Source: Solanum dulcamara
Lineage: Eukaryota; Streptophyta; Magnoliopsida; Solanales; Solanaceae
Reading direction: 5' to 3'
Assembly: GCF_947179165.1 (NCBI RefSeq)
Contig: NC_077242.1
Location: 38,625,597-38,689,596, forward strand
Length of the DNA: 64,000 nucleotides
Shown here in pieces: positions 1 through 10,920 of the stretch (positions are counted from its first letter, which is position 1; the number at the start of each line of letters is the position of its first letter). A program made the translations under genes and the position numbers. The notes under the pieces were generated by a model that saw only the letters and a list, made by a program, of their open reading frames with translations, was not told the origin of the DNA and ran no database searches.

Positions 1-1982
1 CACATAAGATACCCACAAGCCTCTTTATTGAACTATCAGCCATTAACAACCTTATTGAAGTCAGATTATCTATAAATTGCTAATGGCATAAGATTTATGT
101 TAGCTCTAAAATCACACAACGCCCTTGGAAAATTAAATTTACCAATCATGCATGGAATAGTGAATGCACCTGGATCCTCTTTCTTCTCAGCCAACAACCT
201 TGTAGCAATAGTACTACAATGGTGTAGCTTATCTGCAAGTTCAAAAGTGACTATTTGCTTCTTTGTAACCATATCCTTCATAAATTTTGTGTAACCTGAC
301 ATTTGGTGTAATGCTTCTACCAAAGGAATGTTTACAAATAACTCCTTCAACATTGTGATGAATTTTAGAAACTTTTCATCCTAAGCTTTTTGCTTTAACC
401 TCTAAGGGAATGTAGGAGGTAGTTTTGGAATTTGTGGAAATGGAGTCACCACCTCTATCTCAGTTTTCTCCTTACCTTTATTCTTTTAAGTTAACATTTT
501 CTCTACTACCTAATCATCTCCTTCGTCATCATCATTAGTAAGAGCAACATCATTTCTAGCATTTTTCGCACGCTCATCAGATTTGGATTCAACATCTTTT
601 TCCTACTCAATACTTGTAGGTGTTTGCCCCATGAGAATCATTCTACTTCTTGTCGTCATCGCCATACACTGCCCATATATTCTTGGGTTCTGAACTGTGT
701 CACTTGGCAGGGTACCTTTCTTTCTTTGGTTCAATACGGCTGACAGTTGCCCTATTTGCAACTCTAACTGCTTAATGAACGTGGAGAGTGAATCAACTAG
801 TTGGCTCATATTAGACAGATCAACTTTTATTTCCCACATTCCTGAATTGGTAGATTCCTCCTTTCGTAATACCTTAGATAATATTACGTCCAACCTAACA
901 TTACCTATTCCACTTTTTGCTCCTTCTTTATTACCTAAGGGTACATACACACCACTTTGATCATTTTTAGCATTATCCTTATTTTGCCAGCTCCCTTGAT
1001 CACGGTTTTCTGTTCTATCATAGTACCCATCTTTTTGAAAGTTCTGACCTTGGTTTTCAGAGTTGTAAGTCTAGAAACCCCATGACTATTCAGAAACTTC
1101 ACCTCCTCATCATAATCAAAATCTGGATCTTCATAGCTGCTTGCAGTCTCAACTGCCTTAACTTTTTAAGCCATACTAGATAGTAGACGTTTAGTTAGCA
1201 AATCCATCTGAGTCTTTATATGGGTCATATCTTGGTCTTGCTTCTCTTCTATCTTTCGCTATGCTGCCGACATATCGAAAGTATACCCCATACCATATAT
1301 TTTCAGAGTCTCTTATATGCCAAGCCCTACTGGTTTTTGAAACTTTATCTAAAATAGTAAATGCTTCAGTGAAAGTCTTTGACATAAATTATCCACCACA
1401 AGCCTAGTCAACAACTAGCCTGGAGATGAACTTGCAAGATCAATAGAATAGGTACATCAAGTGCTCATCTGTGAGGTTGTGATTTGGATATTATGTCTGC
1501 TTCGAACTAATGATTCATATAGAGATTTATTAGGTAGTTGCTTATGTGTATTTATCTCATCCTTAATTTGCAGCCTCCTTGAAGGTGGGAAGAATCGCTC
1601 CAAAAATTCTTCCTTCAGTTCTCTCCAGTTGGTAATTGAATCATGCAGGAGCTCATTCAGCCACTTGATTGCCTCCCCATTGTTTGGCTAACTCCTAGGA
1701 TATTAGTAGATTTGCATATGGTGATGAAGTTCATCAGATATTGATGCACATCATCTCCAACTGCTCCCCTGAATAATCCTTTTAAATTCAATAGTTAGAG
1801 CATGGTGCTAGTGATATTGAATTTCTTCCCTAGAGGTAGTGGAGGAAGAACTATTGCCTTAGTGGCTCTTATCCCATCCAAATCTGGATCTCATCTTCCA
1901 TTGCAAAGTAAACATGTAGTTGACCTCTACCTCTTGCATTGGTAGCTGATGTTGAGGAAGTAAATAATCCTCCTTCTTATCA
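1..1982 (-). pseudogene. Element G: Athila-like gag-protease relic, truncated
   Basis: Broken minus-strand frames read as the gag and aspartic-protease part of an Athila-like Ty3/Gypsy element. Gag-type peptides lie at about 603-950 and 1191-1385. The protease segment at 66-353 contains the stretch CDFRANINLMP, where family members normally show a DLGAS-type catalytic motif. The DNA parallels element D at about 47030-48990, so G and D belong to one subfamily. G lacks about 21 nt, present in D near 47075-47095, next to the protease core. Several stops and frameshifts make it non-functional. The relic runs off the left edge. On the right it stops near 1982, about 190 bp short of the gag start expected from D, so its gag N-terminus, primer site and 5' LTR are missing. 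Confidence 0.8.
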
Positions 1983-2703
1983 TGTTAAAAGAAGTACTTA
2001 CTTTATATGTTTAATGTATACTTCACTTATTTGAATTTTTACAGTTCTTGGGACTAGAGAAATTGATAACACACACAAATCACTACTTGTACTTTAAATT
2101 AATAGGAGGTGGAGGGGTTTTCAAGACAAGGGATTTGAGGTTTGTTCGTCGCTATTATTCGTAGTGAGAGAGAGGAATAATGACCCAAATATTTGGTGTA
2201 AATGGGTAATAATCCCAAAAGCACTAATTACTTTAGTACCAGGTCAAAACCAAGTCGACTATAATTAATTAGTAAATGGGCTTCACCACCCGTGGTAGAT
2301 ATTCATGAAGTTCACCATGGGGCATACTCACATTTCCTGATATGGGAGTTGGATAAAAATATGAGGGCCTTGCAAGGGTCGCACGGAGGGAAAAATGGTC
2401 TGTGAAGTTAATCACACACCGTATTCTATACTATAGTGAAAGACTCAGAAAAAGGGTGAGGAACCATACCTGGGAATCACGAAAAGAAAAACAGTTCATG
2501 AAGTTCATCACGGACCGTAATCCCTCCCATAATCATTGAGTTCCTTAAGACAGTGCTCATTATGCCACTTCACTATGGGATGCGGTGCCCTATACTATCT
2601 GTATAGGTTCTCGTGGTGAGGAACCTTTGCCACTTTTTAATATTTTTCTCCTCCTTTGAGACCCTGCAGTCACTGAACATATCATGATACTATAAAAACA
2701 TCA
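1983..2703 (-). repeat. LTR-like terminal segment, probable 3' LTR remnant of element H
   Basis: This non-coding stretch separates the gag relic G from the integrase end of H. It resembles the second half of the H 5' LTR (8015-9517) only patchily, for example a shared 'gggctt...gtagatattc' block at about 2279-2310 versus 9113-9150. Both carry many short ACGGACCGTA-type palindromic words. The right edge near 2703 ends in CA and abuts a purine-rich tract on the minus strand, as expected for a 3' LTR. It is only about half the length of the right-hand LTR and lacks its start, so it is truncated or from a diverged family member. Boundaries are approximate. Confidence 0.45.
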
Positions 2704-2710
2704 AATAATA

Positions 2711-2725
2711 GAATTTGCCTCCCAA
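2711..2725 (-). other. Probable polypurine tract of element H
   Basis: On the minus strand this reads TTGGGAGGCAAATTC, purine-rich and just upstream of the putative 3' LTR edge. That is where plus-strand DNA synthesis of a Ty3/Gypsy element is primed. The sequence is imperfect and the LTR edge is uncertain. Confidence 0.4.
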
Positions 2726-2984
2726 GTAATGCTTGCTTTAATGTAGCAGCACGGTGTGGGTCACTCCACCACTTAGACTTCATGAATCTTTTCCCCTATG
2801 GGTTTCCTCCCATGCACCACCTGATTTCACGTTGCGGCATGACATAGGTCCCTTAACCACTCAGACTTTATCAAGCTAGAATTCTTTAACAACTTTCATT
2901 TCGTCAGAAGATCCCAAGTACCACTTCACTCGCTTTCCACTCACTTTGAATCTTTAACTATCTTGAGCTTCAAGTTCAACTTCT

Positions 2985-5870
2985 CCATGAGAAAATACTT
3001 GTGTGATGGTGAAAGGTCCAGACCTCATTGACTATAGCTTGCTGGAAACAACCTCAGCCTTGAATTAAACAACAAAACTTTATCCCCAATCTTGAATTGG
3101 TGCTGCTCAATATGCCTATCATGGTATAGTTTCATACTCTCTTTCTAAAGAGCAAAACTCTTATACATACACAACCAAAATTTATCCATCTCTTTGATTT
3201 GATCTAGCCTCATATGTGCAGCTTCACTCCATATCATTACTAGATGGGAGAATATGGAGTAGCTACCTCATGTTATCACACTTCATATTTCACCGGTAGA
3301 GTTTGAAAGATCTTATTGCAGAAATGGGAGCCCCCATCACTTATGATAGACCTAGAAGTCCTAAACTTGAAAAAGACATTTCTTCGCAAAAAACCAGCAA
3401 TACTCTTGCTCTCATCATCATGTAGGGAGACATATTACACAAATTTAGAGACATAATCGCCTGCCACAAGAATATATTTCATCCGAAATGAGCTCACGAA
3501 CGGCCCCTTAAAATTGATGCCCTATACATCAAACAAATCTACTACTAGGACTGGTGTCATAGGTAGCTCTTGGTGCCTAGATATGTTCCCCTGACTTTGG
3601 CATTGGTCACACCTCTTCACAAAGTCATGTGCATCTTTATATATAGTCGGCCTATAGTATCCATATTGCAGTATCTTTTGTGTTGTATGGCTCCCACTAT
3701 GATGTCTACCTACTCGTGAGGGAGCGACATGCCTCCAAAATGCTTAACATTCCTGCTTTTAGGATACACCTCTTGATGATATTATCAGCACACATCTTGA
3801 ATAAATATAGCTCAGCCCAGAAGTACTTGTTGATATTATGGTAAAACTTCTTTTGCTGCTAGAAACTAAGATCTTCAGGAATAGGATCGCTAATAAGATA
3901 ATTAGTATAATAAGAATACCTAGGAATGAGATAAAGAGTGGAAGGAATAATTAATTTCAAGCCCTTCCTTACCTCTATTTTTATCTTCCAGCCTGCACAA
4001 GTGGTCATCTACTTGATTTTCACTCCCTTTATGGTCTTTTACCTCAAAATAAAACTCCTGGAGCAATAGGACCCATCTGATTAACCTTCTCTTACATCAT
4101 TCTTGATCATCAAATACCGCAAGGTTACATGGTCATAGTGTACTTTGTAACCCAAAAGGTACACTTTGCATTTTTGTAATACATACACTATTGCCAATAA
4201 ATCCTGTTCGGTGACAGTGTAATTCTTCTAGGATACATTAAGCAATTTTTTAGCATAGTATATAGGATAAAAGATCATGTTTCTCTTTTTCCCTAGTACA
4301 ACCCCCAAAGCAAACCCGCTAGCATCACATATGATCTCTAATAGGGCAGACCAATTAGGAGCAACAATCACTAAGGTTGTGATCAACTTCTCCTTCAAGC
4401 ACACAAACACTTTGATGAATGCCTCATCAAAGTAGAACTTTACATCTTTCTCCAATAACTTGCACAGAGGGTATGCTAGTTTAGAGAAATCCTTGATAAA
4501 ATGCCTATAAAAACCTTCATGACCCATGAAGTTATGGACACCCTTTACTGAGATAGGGGGAGGCAGTTTCTAAATCACCTCTATCTTTACCTTATCGACC
4601 TCTAACCCCTTTTCAGAAATCTTATAGCCTTGCACAATACCTACTTTGACCATGAAGTCGCATTTTTCCCACTTGAAGACTAGTTTGACCTTTTTACATA
4701 TCTATAAAGCCCTAGTAAGATTCAACAAATAGTCATTGAAAGTATCACCTACCACTGAAAAATAATCCATAAATACCTCAATAGTGTCCTCCACCATGTC
4801 AGAGAATATAGAAATCATGCAACGCTGGAATGTAGTAGGAGCATTGTAGCAGGAGCATTACATAGTTTGAATTGTATACGTTTGAAAATAAAGGTGCCAT
4901 AGGGACATGTGAAGGTCGTCTTCTCCTGGACTTTTGTTCTATGGAGTTCTGGTTGTAGCTTGAGTACCCATCTAGAAAACAGTACCAACCTCTGCCTACC
5001 AACCTATATAACATCTGGTCCATGAAGGGCGTTAGAAAATGATCCTTCAAAGTCAATTTGCTAAGTTTTCTTTAGACCATTCAGACTCACCATCTAGTGA
5101 CTAGCCTAAGTAGGACCAACTCATTCTTATCATTTGTGACGACTTTCATACCTCTCTTTTTAGGGATAAAACAGGGCTAAACCAATTCCTGTCGGATATG
5201 GGATAGACCACATCTGCATCTAACTACTAAATGATTTCCTTCTTTACCACCTCTAGCATAAGTGGGTTTAATCTCCTCTGGTTTCAATACTGGGAATGCA
5301 ATCCTCCTCAAACTGAATTTTATGAGTGCAAATGCCAGAAGGAATACCTATAACATCAACAATAATCCAACCAATAGCTTTCTTATACCTCTGTAATACC
5401 TCAACCAATGTTATAACCTATCCTTCACTCAAATATGCAGTAATAATTACTGGCAAAGTATTATGCTCACCAAGATATATGTACTTCAAATGGTCTGGCA
5501 ATTCTTTGAGCTCAAGTACAGGTGACTCCTTTGTGGATAGTTTAGCAGGTGGAGTCAGATTGTTCTTTAAGTCAAGATTAAGGTTCTTGGGAGCATAGAT
5601 GTATGACCCAACACCCTGAAAAACAATTATAGACTTATCATACCCCATAATACCATAACTTTCAAATTCATGATTACAGCAGCTAAAGGTTCAACATCAA
5701 GCCTTTCCTCAATAGATACATCAAAAACACTCTCAACCTTGATATCGAACATAGATATCATGATCATATCCTTTGGCTGCTTCATGAAGGAACATAATTT
5801 GAACTTGACATCTTCATTGTTTAGTCTGAATGTAAGGTATCCATGCTCTATATCTACTAATGATCTGTTA
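2985..5870 (-). pseudogene. Element H pol (RT, RNase H, integrase), degenerate
   Basis: Minus-strand fragments give a connector and RT N-terminus (5418-5648), RT core (4799-5056 and onward to about 4750), RNase H (4228-4527, with LEIICDASGFALG and FYPIYYAKK), and integrase down to a C-terminal segment reading [18 protein letters not shown] near 3070-3110. The RT active-site segment near 4760-4773 reads FMDYFSVVG. The second aspartate of the catalytic pair is Tyr, so this RT would be inactive even apart from the stops. The LLFNSR motif in the integrase tail is typical of the Athila lineage and is shared with D at 24115-24297. The frame is broken many times. Confidence 0.75.
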
Positions 5871-5874
5871 GTTA

Positions 5875-7897
5875 CTAAAAATGGTCTTCTAGGATGATAG
5901 GAAACTCGAAGTCAACCTGGCAATCAAATATGACAAAATTAGCAAGGAAAATGAACCTACCCACTTGCACTAACACATTACATAAAATTCGAACTGGATG
6001 TTTCACAAATATATCCACCAACAACAGCCGTATAGAAGTAGGTTTGGGGGATCCTAAGCCCAACTAACTGTCTATGGATGGCAGCATTAAATTAATACTA
6101 GCTCCCAAATAACATAGAGCCCTTGTAAAATTGAAATCTCCAATAGTGCAAGATATGGTCAATACGCCTAGATCTTTCTTTTGTTCCACCAATGACCTTG
6201 TAGCAATAGAGCTATAGTGATGTAAATTATCGGCTAGGTCAAAAGAAACCATTCTCTTCTTTGTAACCAAACCCTTCATGAACTTGGCATATCCTATCTG
6301 CTTGGTGTCTTGCCTGCCCATGAATCACAAAATATGTATCCTTAGTCTGATTAGTGCCTGAAATAATAGTGTCAGAAAGTACCTTACCCCTTCTCATTTT
6401 CACTGCCATGCATTGCCCGTCTTTCTTAGAAATTTGTACCATATTACTATATAAAGTATGAGTCTTCCTCTGATTAAATGCTGGTGACAACTGGCCCATC
6501 TGGTGCTCTAATTGCTTGATAGAGGTATAGTGTGAATCCAACAAATGACTAATATTAGTCATGTCACCTCACATATCTCTGACTCTAGAATCAGTTGCCT
6601 TAACCTTCTGAAGGACCTTTGACATTATGTATTCCATCATAGAGTTCCCACGATCTTTTCTTATCCGATCTCTATTCATTAGGGGAACATAAATCCCACT
6701 TTTGTCATTCTTGAAGTTGTCCTTGCTTTGCCAATTTCCTTGATCACGATTACCATTCCGGTCATAGTACTAATCCGTTGAAAGTTTTGACCTTGGTTTT
6801 CAGAGTTTTATGTCCAAAAACCCCCCTAGCAATTTAGAAACTTGGCTTCCTCCTCATAATCAAACTCTGGTTCATCATTTCAACTTCTAGTATCCATATC
6901 TTTTACCATTTCAATCCCTCCATCCAAAAAAAACTTGGTTAACAAATCCATCTATGTCCTCATGTAGGCCATTTCCTAATCATACTCCTCTTCGTTTCAC
7001 CTTTGCTCTAATGATATCTCAAATGGAAAACCAAAACCTCTTATATCAGTGTCTCTAGTGTACCAGGATTTATTATTCTTTGCGAGCTGATCTAGAATTA
7101 TTGTGGCTTCTTGAAATGTCTTGACCATGAATGAACCACCATATGATAAAACTATAACTGGTTTCCGTACAAAATTGCAAGACCTGTAGAATATCTCCTT
7201 CAAGTGCTCCTCAGTCAGGTTGTGATTTGGACACTGCTTTAACTTCTGCCAGAATTTCTCCCAAGTCTCATGTACTTCTTTAGTCGGTAGCTGCTTATTA
7301 GAACCAATCTCATCCTTGATTTATAGCTTCTTGGAAAGTGGAAATTTTTTTTCTAGAAATGCTTCCCTCAACTCTCTCAAAGTAGTGATCAAGTCATGTG
7401 GAAGCTCATTCAACCACTTTAATGCCTCCGCAGATAGAGAAAATAGAAATAGACACAGTCGTATGGATAATTGGCTAACCTAGGGATTTTAGATAACTTG
7501 CAAGTGGTAAAAAGTTCATTATATGTTGGTTAGAATCGTCAGTTTCTACTCCACTAAATTTTCCTTTTACGTTCAATATATGCAGCATGGTACTAGCTAT
7601 TATAAACTTCACGCCTGAAGGTAGTGGTAGGATGACTATAGCTCCAGTTTCTCTTGAACCATCCTTATCAGCATAATCATCAACAAAGAAAAGTTCACAT
7701 GTCTCTTCTCTTTGCCCCGCAAAGATCCATTGAGTTCACCTATTGTCATCACCATCCCTGATTGGATTTTTAGCCAGTTGTCTAGGCCTTAGTGCATCAC
7801 TCTCTTCCACATTCACCTTTCAAAATAACCTCTGTAGTTTAGGATCGTAGGGAAGTAGTGGTTCACTCTTTCTTTGGGTGTTTGGCTTGCACTATTT
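5875..7897 (-). pseudogene. Element H gag-protease, degenerate
   Basis: The gag fragments run from about 7897 (just inside the primer site) to 6239. The protease part covers 6321-5875. The peptide RALCYLGASINLM at about 6084-6125 aligns with the protease active-site region, but Tyr stands where the catalytic aspartate is expected. The following PIILEDHF region is the conserved flap and C-terminal part of this protease family. The gag peptide at 6239-6562 (LEHQMGQLSPAFNQRK) matches G and D at 603-950 and about 47690-47990, so the three are relatives. Several frameshifts separate the fragments. Confidence 0.75.
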
Positions 7898-7993
7898 GTT
7901 ACTTTCAAAATCATACAAAAGAAACAAAAAGTAAAATTAGAAAATAGAACTACAAACTGAATTAACAACTAATAGACTATTTCAAAGCCGTAT

Positions 7994-8011
7994 TTTCTAT
8001 CAATGGCGCCA
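7994..8011 (-). other. Primer binding site of element H (Asp-type, degenerate)
   Basis: The minus strand reads TGGCGCCATTGATAGAAA three bases inside the LTR edge. The first seven bases match the TGGCGCC start of the tRNA-Asp-type primer site used by Athila/Tat elements; the remainder has drifted. It marks the 5' LTR boundary at about 8015. Confidence 0.6.
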
Positions 8012-8014
8012 TTT

Positions 8015-9517
8015 TGATTACACTTAATTACATCTATCAAAAAATATATAGACACTCATTAGTAGTATATTTTATCAAACTAAGAGTCAGGGTCGACCCC
8101 ACAGGGAATATGTTGAAACAAGTTCTATTAGCTATCAGTATTCATTTGTAGTTTCTATTTCTCGAAAATAAAGATGCATAAAGTAAACTGGAGGGGGGTT
8201 GTTGTTTAACTTAGTAATCATGTAGTAATGTTTTACCAAAATAACTAATAATTACATTGTAAACTAAGAGAATTTAGCTAGGATTGTATTCATCATGACA
8301 TATAACTTAATAGACAATTTGTATTCTTGATATCATTTAATGCATTGCATGTAAAATCTAGTGAGTTAGGTAACATCTAATTCACCTGCCAGTACTTCTT
8401 AGACGTATATCATGCATATCATCCTGGTCTCAGAATGTATGCTTTACTAAGCCTCGCTCTAGATGTCAGAGTACTATCTCCTCCCTATCTCAAGCAACTT
8501 AGACGAATTCTATCCTTCTTTCAAAGTCAGACTCTTTGAATTATGGTTGTGATATTGTTTTCCTAATCACTACCTCTCTCCCGGGAAAGCAATGGATATG
8601 GGTAAGTTCTTAATACGTGCACTCATTAAGAAAGACTTTTAAATAATGAAATCACAATGAATGCAAAATCTAATCACGAATATCAATCCTACCTATTGCA
8701 TATTTAATTAAGTTTTCATGGTTCCCACAACCCTAGATGTGGGCTTAGCTACTCATAATTGTAAGTAAAATAAGAAGAATTTGTATAAAATTCATGAATC
8801 AATACCTAGGCGAATGAAGAAGTAAACCTTGAATCAAACATACGAACCACAAACTAAGAACGAAAACTAGAATAATATTTCAAGAATCAATCTCCAAAAA
8901 TAGTAGAGTGTATCTTCAGTATGTTAACAAAATACTCCAAAAAACTAAAAAAATGCATAACCCTAAATATAAAATAAATTCGGGTATTTATAGAAATACA
9001 CAACCAAATCCTAAACCAACTAGAAAAAACTTAATTCAGCACGTTTCATGCTTGACCGGTATAAACCGTATTTGAGTTAACGTCCGTGGTCCTTCTTTCG
9101 TGATTTTTAAATTGGGCTTTAACATTGTGTAGATATTCCCTTCTTCACGGGAAATCCTCACTCCCCATAGTGCTGACTACGAACCGTATTGGTATCCGTA
9201 GTGATTCCCTTCACATAATTTCCTTTTTCCATTAACACCCTTCACGATCAATCTCCATGATTCGTAGTGGACTCCACATTCTGTGAAGGGTACTATGAAG
9301 TTTTACTTGGATAAAATTTGATTCACTTCAGCTTTACCTATTCACTACAGTTCGTGGTAGTTTCTGTAGAGTTCTACTTCATCAGAGTTTCAGTAGCAAC
9401 TTTCTCTTATCATCAGCACTATGCCAACCATTATGGCCCGTGTAAGGCACTATGATCCGTGGTAGGGCTGTATTCCTCAGTCCTTAGCAAATAGCACTCA
9501 GACACTCAGAATCATCA
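8015..9517 (-). repeat. 5' LTR of element H
   Basis: This non-coding stretch of about 1.5 kb begins TGATTACAC on the plus strand beside the primer site and ends near an ATCATCA around 9517; the outer edge is uncertain. About 75 bp from the inner edge lies a perfect 10-bp palindrome GGGTCGACCC (8090-8099) followed by CACAGGGAAT. The LTR stub of D has the aligned version GGGTTGAATCCCAAAGGGAAT (about 49377-49397), supporting common ancestry. The outer 450 bp is dense in short dyads of the CCGTATTGGTATCCGTAG kind. Confidence 0.6.
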
Positions 9518-10269
9518 AAACTAATGCGCGACTTACTTTTCTGCAACATAAATAAAATGCACATCGTATCTACAAAAATAGGCTTGCAACACACACTAAT
9601 TAACTATTTTGAGTGGCACAAAAGTCGTAAATACGCGACACATCAATTATCCATCACTACAATTGATGGATCCTTTAATCTTTTTACTTACACATGCAAC
9701 CTCCCCCCTCCACATTTCTATTACAACCGTCCCTGTCACTTTTTCTTTTTCTTTATCTTTCTCCATTTCTCTTCAACATCATTCAAACAAAACTACTTTT
9801 TTGTCCATGATTTCAACAATCATCTCCATGATTTGAAGATTCCATATTCATCCATGTATAAAAAATATTCTTATGATGTAGAAAAATCATACACATAGAA
9901 AGAGTCTCAAATTTATTAAAGGTGAAACTAATGTAGAAATTGAGCCACCAAGCTTCCATATTTTAACTCAAACATCCATCAAGAAGAATGTCACTCCTTT
10001 GAAGAGGAATTAAACCACATTCAAGAAGAATCAAACCCACTCAAGAATAAAAAAAATCATGGAAAAGGGAAAAAATGGAAGGGAAAGATGGTGGAATCTC
10101 CTTCCTCTGATTATTCCTATTCCGATTCTGATTTTGTACGTCAAAAAAATCAAAAAAGTCAAAGAGTGTTTTTAATGGTGACCCTCAAAACCTCAAAAAT
10201 AATAATCTAATTCAACAATGAAAGGTCATTCAAAAATCTCTAAGTCAAAAAAGGTCAAACCTGTTGTGA
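9518..10269. other. Unassigned segment with CT-rich block and possible small coding relic
   Basis: No retroelement domain is recognisable. About 9700-9800 is pyrimidine-rich on the plus strand. A perfect 7-bp inverted repeat with a 9-bp spacer (ATCCATC...GATGGAT, about 9648-9670) lies upstream. A plus-strand frame open from about 9936 to 10208 encodes a Glu/Ser/Asp/Lys-rich peptide with ESPSSDYSYSDSDF near its middle. It has no good start and no family I can name. It could be an exon relic of a captured gene or a DNA transposon, or simply chance. Confidence 0.3.
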
Positions 10270-10920
10270 AGTTATTTTTTTAATAAATTATTTTTTACAT
10301 ATTTCTTTTAATTTCTTTATGAATACCCTTTTTTGAAATTGTTTGAAATTATTACGAAATTGGTATAATTTATGTATTTAGACAGTATTGGCATGAAAAA
10401 TGGTATGATTTTGATATACCTTGTGTATATTTTTAGAATTTTATTACTATTATAGACTAAATTTTATGTTTATAGTGGCCCCAATTTGGTATAAATTTGG
10501 CCTTGATGGAAGTTGTATTTTGTGTATATAAGTTGCATTAAATTACTATAAATTTGATATACTGTGTTTTATATGTAAGCTATATAAAGTCCATATATTT
10601 TTAATTTTAAAATGTTATAATGTGTAGACAGTTGGTATAAAACTAATCAAAATTTGATATATTTTTGTAATTGTCATGAATTTGGTATGAATTTTTAGTT
10701 ATCATAAATTGGTATGGAATGTGTACTCTGTGTATATAAGTGGCATATAGTTGGTATGAAAATGGCATAATGTGTGAAGATATAGATTTTATTTACAGTC
10801 TATACTAAGTTGATATGAAGTTGCAATATTGTGTTTATAATTGGTATGAAGTGGTATTGTTTTCCAAAGAAATTGGTATAAGCTTATAATTGTCATAAAT
10901 TATTCGGCATACAAACTTTG
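10270..10920. repeat. AT-rich degenerate GGTATAA/GGTATGA repeat region
   Basis: At least nine copies of TTGGTATRA-like words occur on the plus strand between about 10357 and 10880, irregularly spaced 15-150 bp apart, with GATATA variants and repeated TGTGTATATAAG strings between them. There is no constant period, so this is not a satellite or CRISPR array. No reading frame is supported. It may be intron-like or subterminal DNA of an unidentified transposon. Confidence 0.5.

Larger units (their letters stand above)
2704..9517 (-). mobile_element. Element H: decayed Athila-like Ty3/Gypsy retrotransposon
   Basis: In element sense (minus strand) it comprises a 5' LTR (8015 to about 9517), a degenerate Asp-type primer site (about 7994-8011), gag (about 7897 to 6240), protease (6321-5875), reverse transcriptase (about 5650-4750), RNase H (about 4530-3880), integrase (about 3880-2985), a 3' non-coding segment (2984-2704) and a purine tract. 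The order gag-PR-RT-RH-INT is that of Metaviridae. All domains carry stops and frameshifts. The short 3' non-coding segment holds two related roughly 40-bp blocks about 97 bp apart (2734 and 2829), each with a GCRGCAYG-like core followed by 'accacttagactt'. No target duplication could be identified. Confidence 0.7.

Noticed and set aside
10270..10920. CRISPR-like or satellite array
   Set aside because: The repeated word is only about 8-9 bp, spacing is irregular and spacers are AT-rich filler; a eukaryotic genome makes CRISPR implausible.
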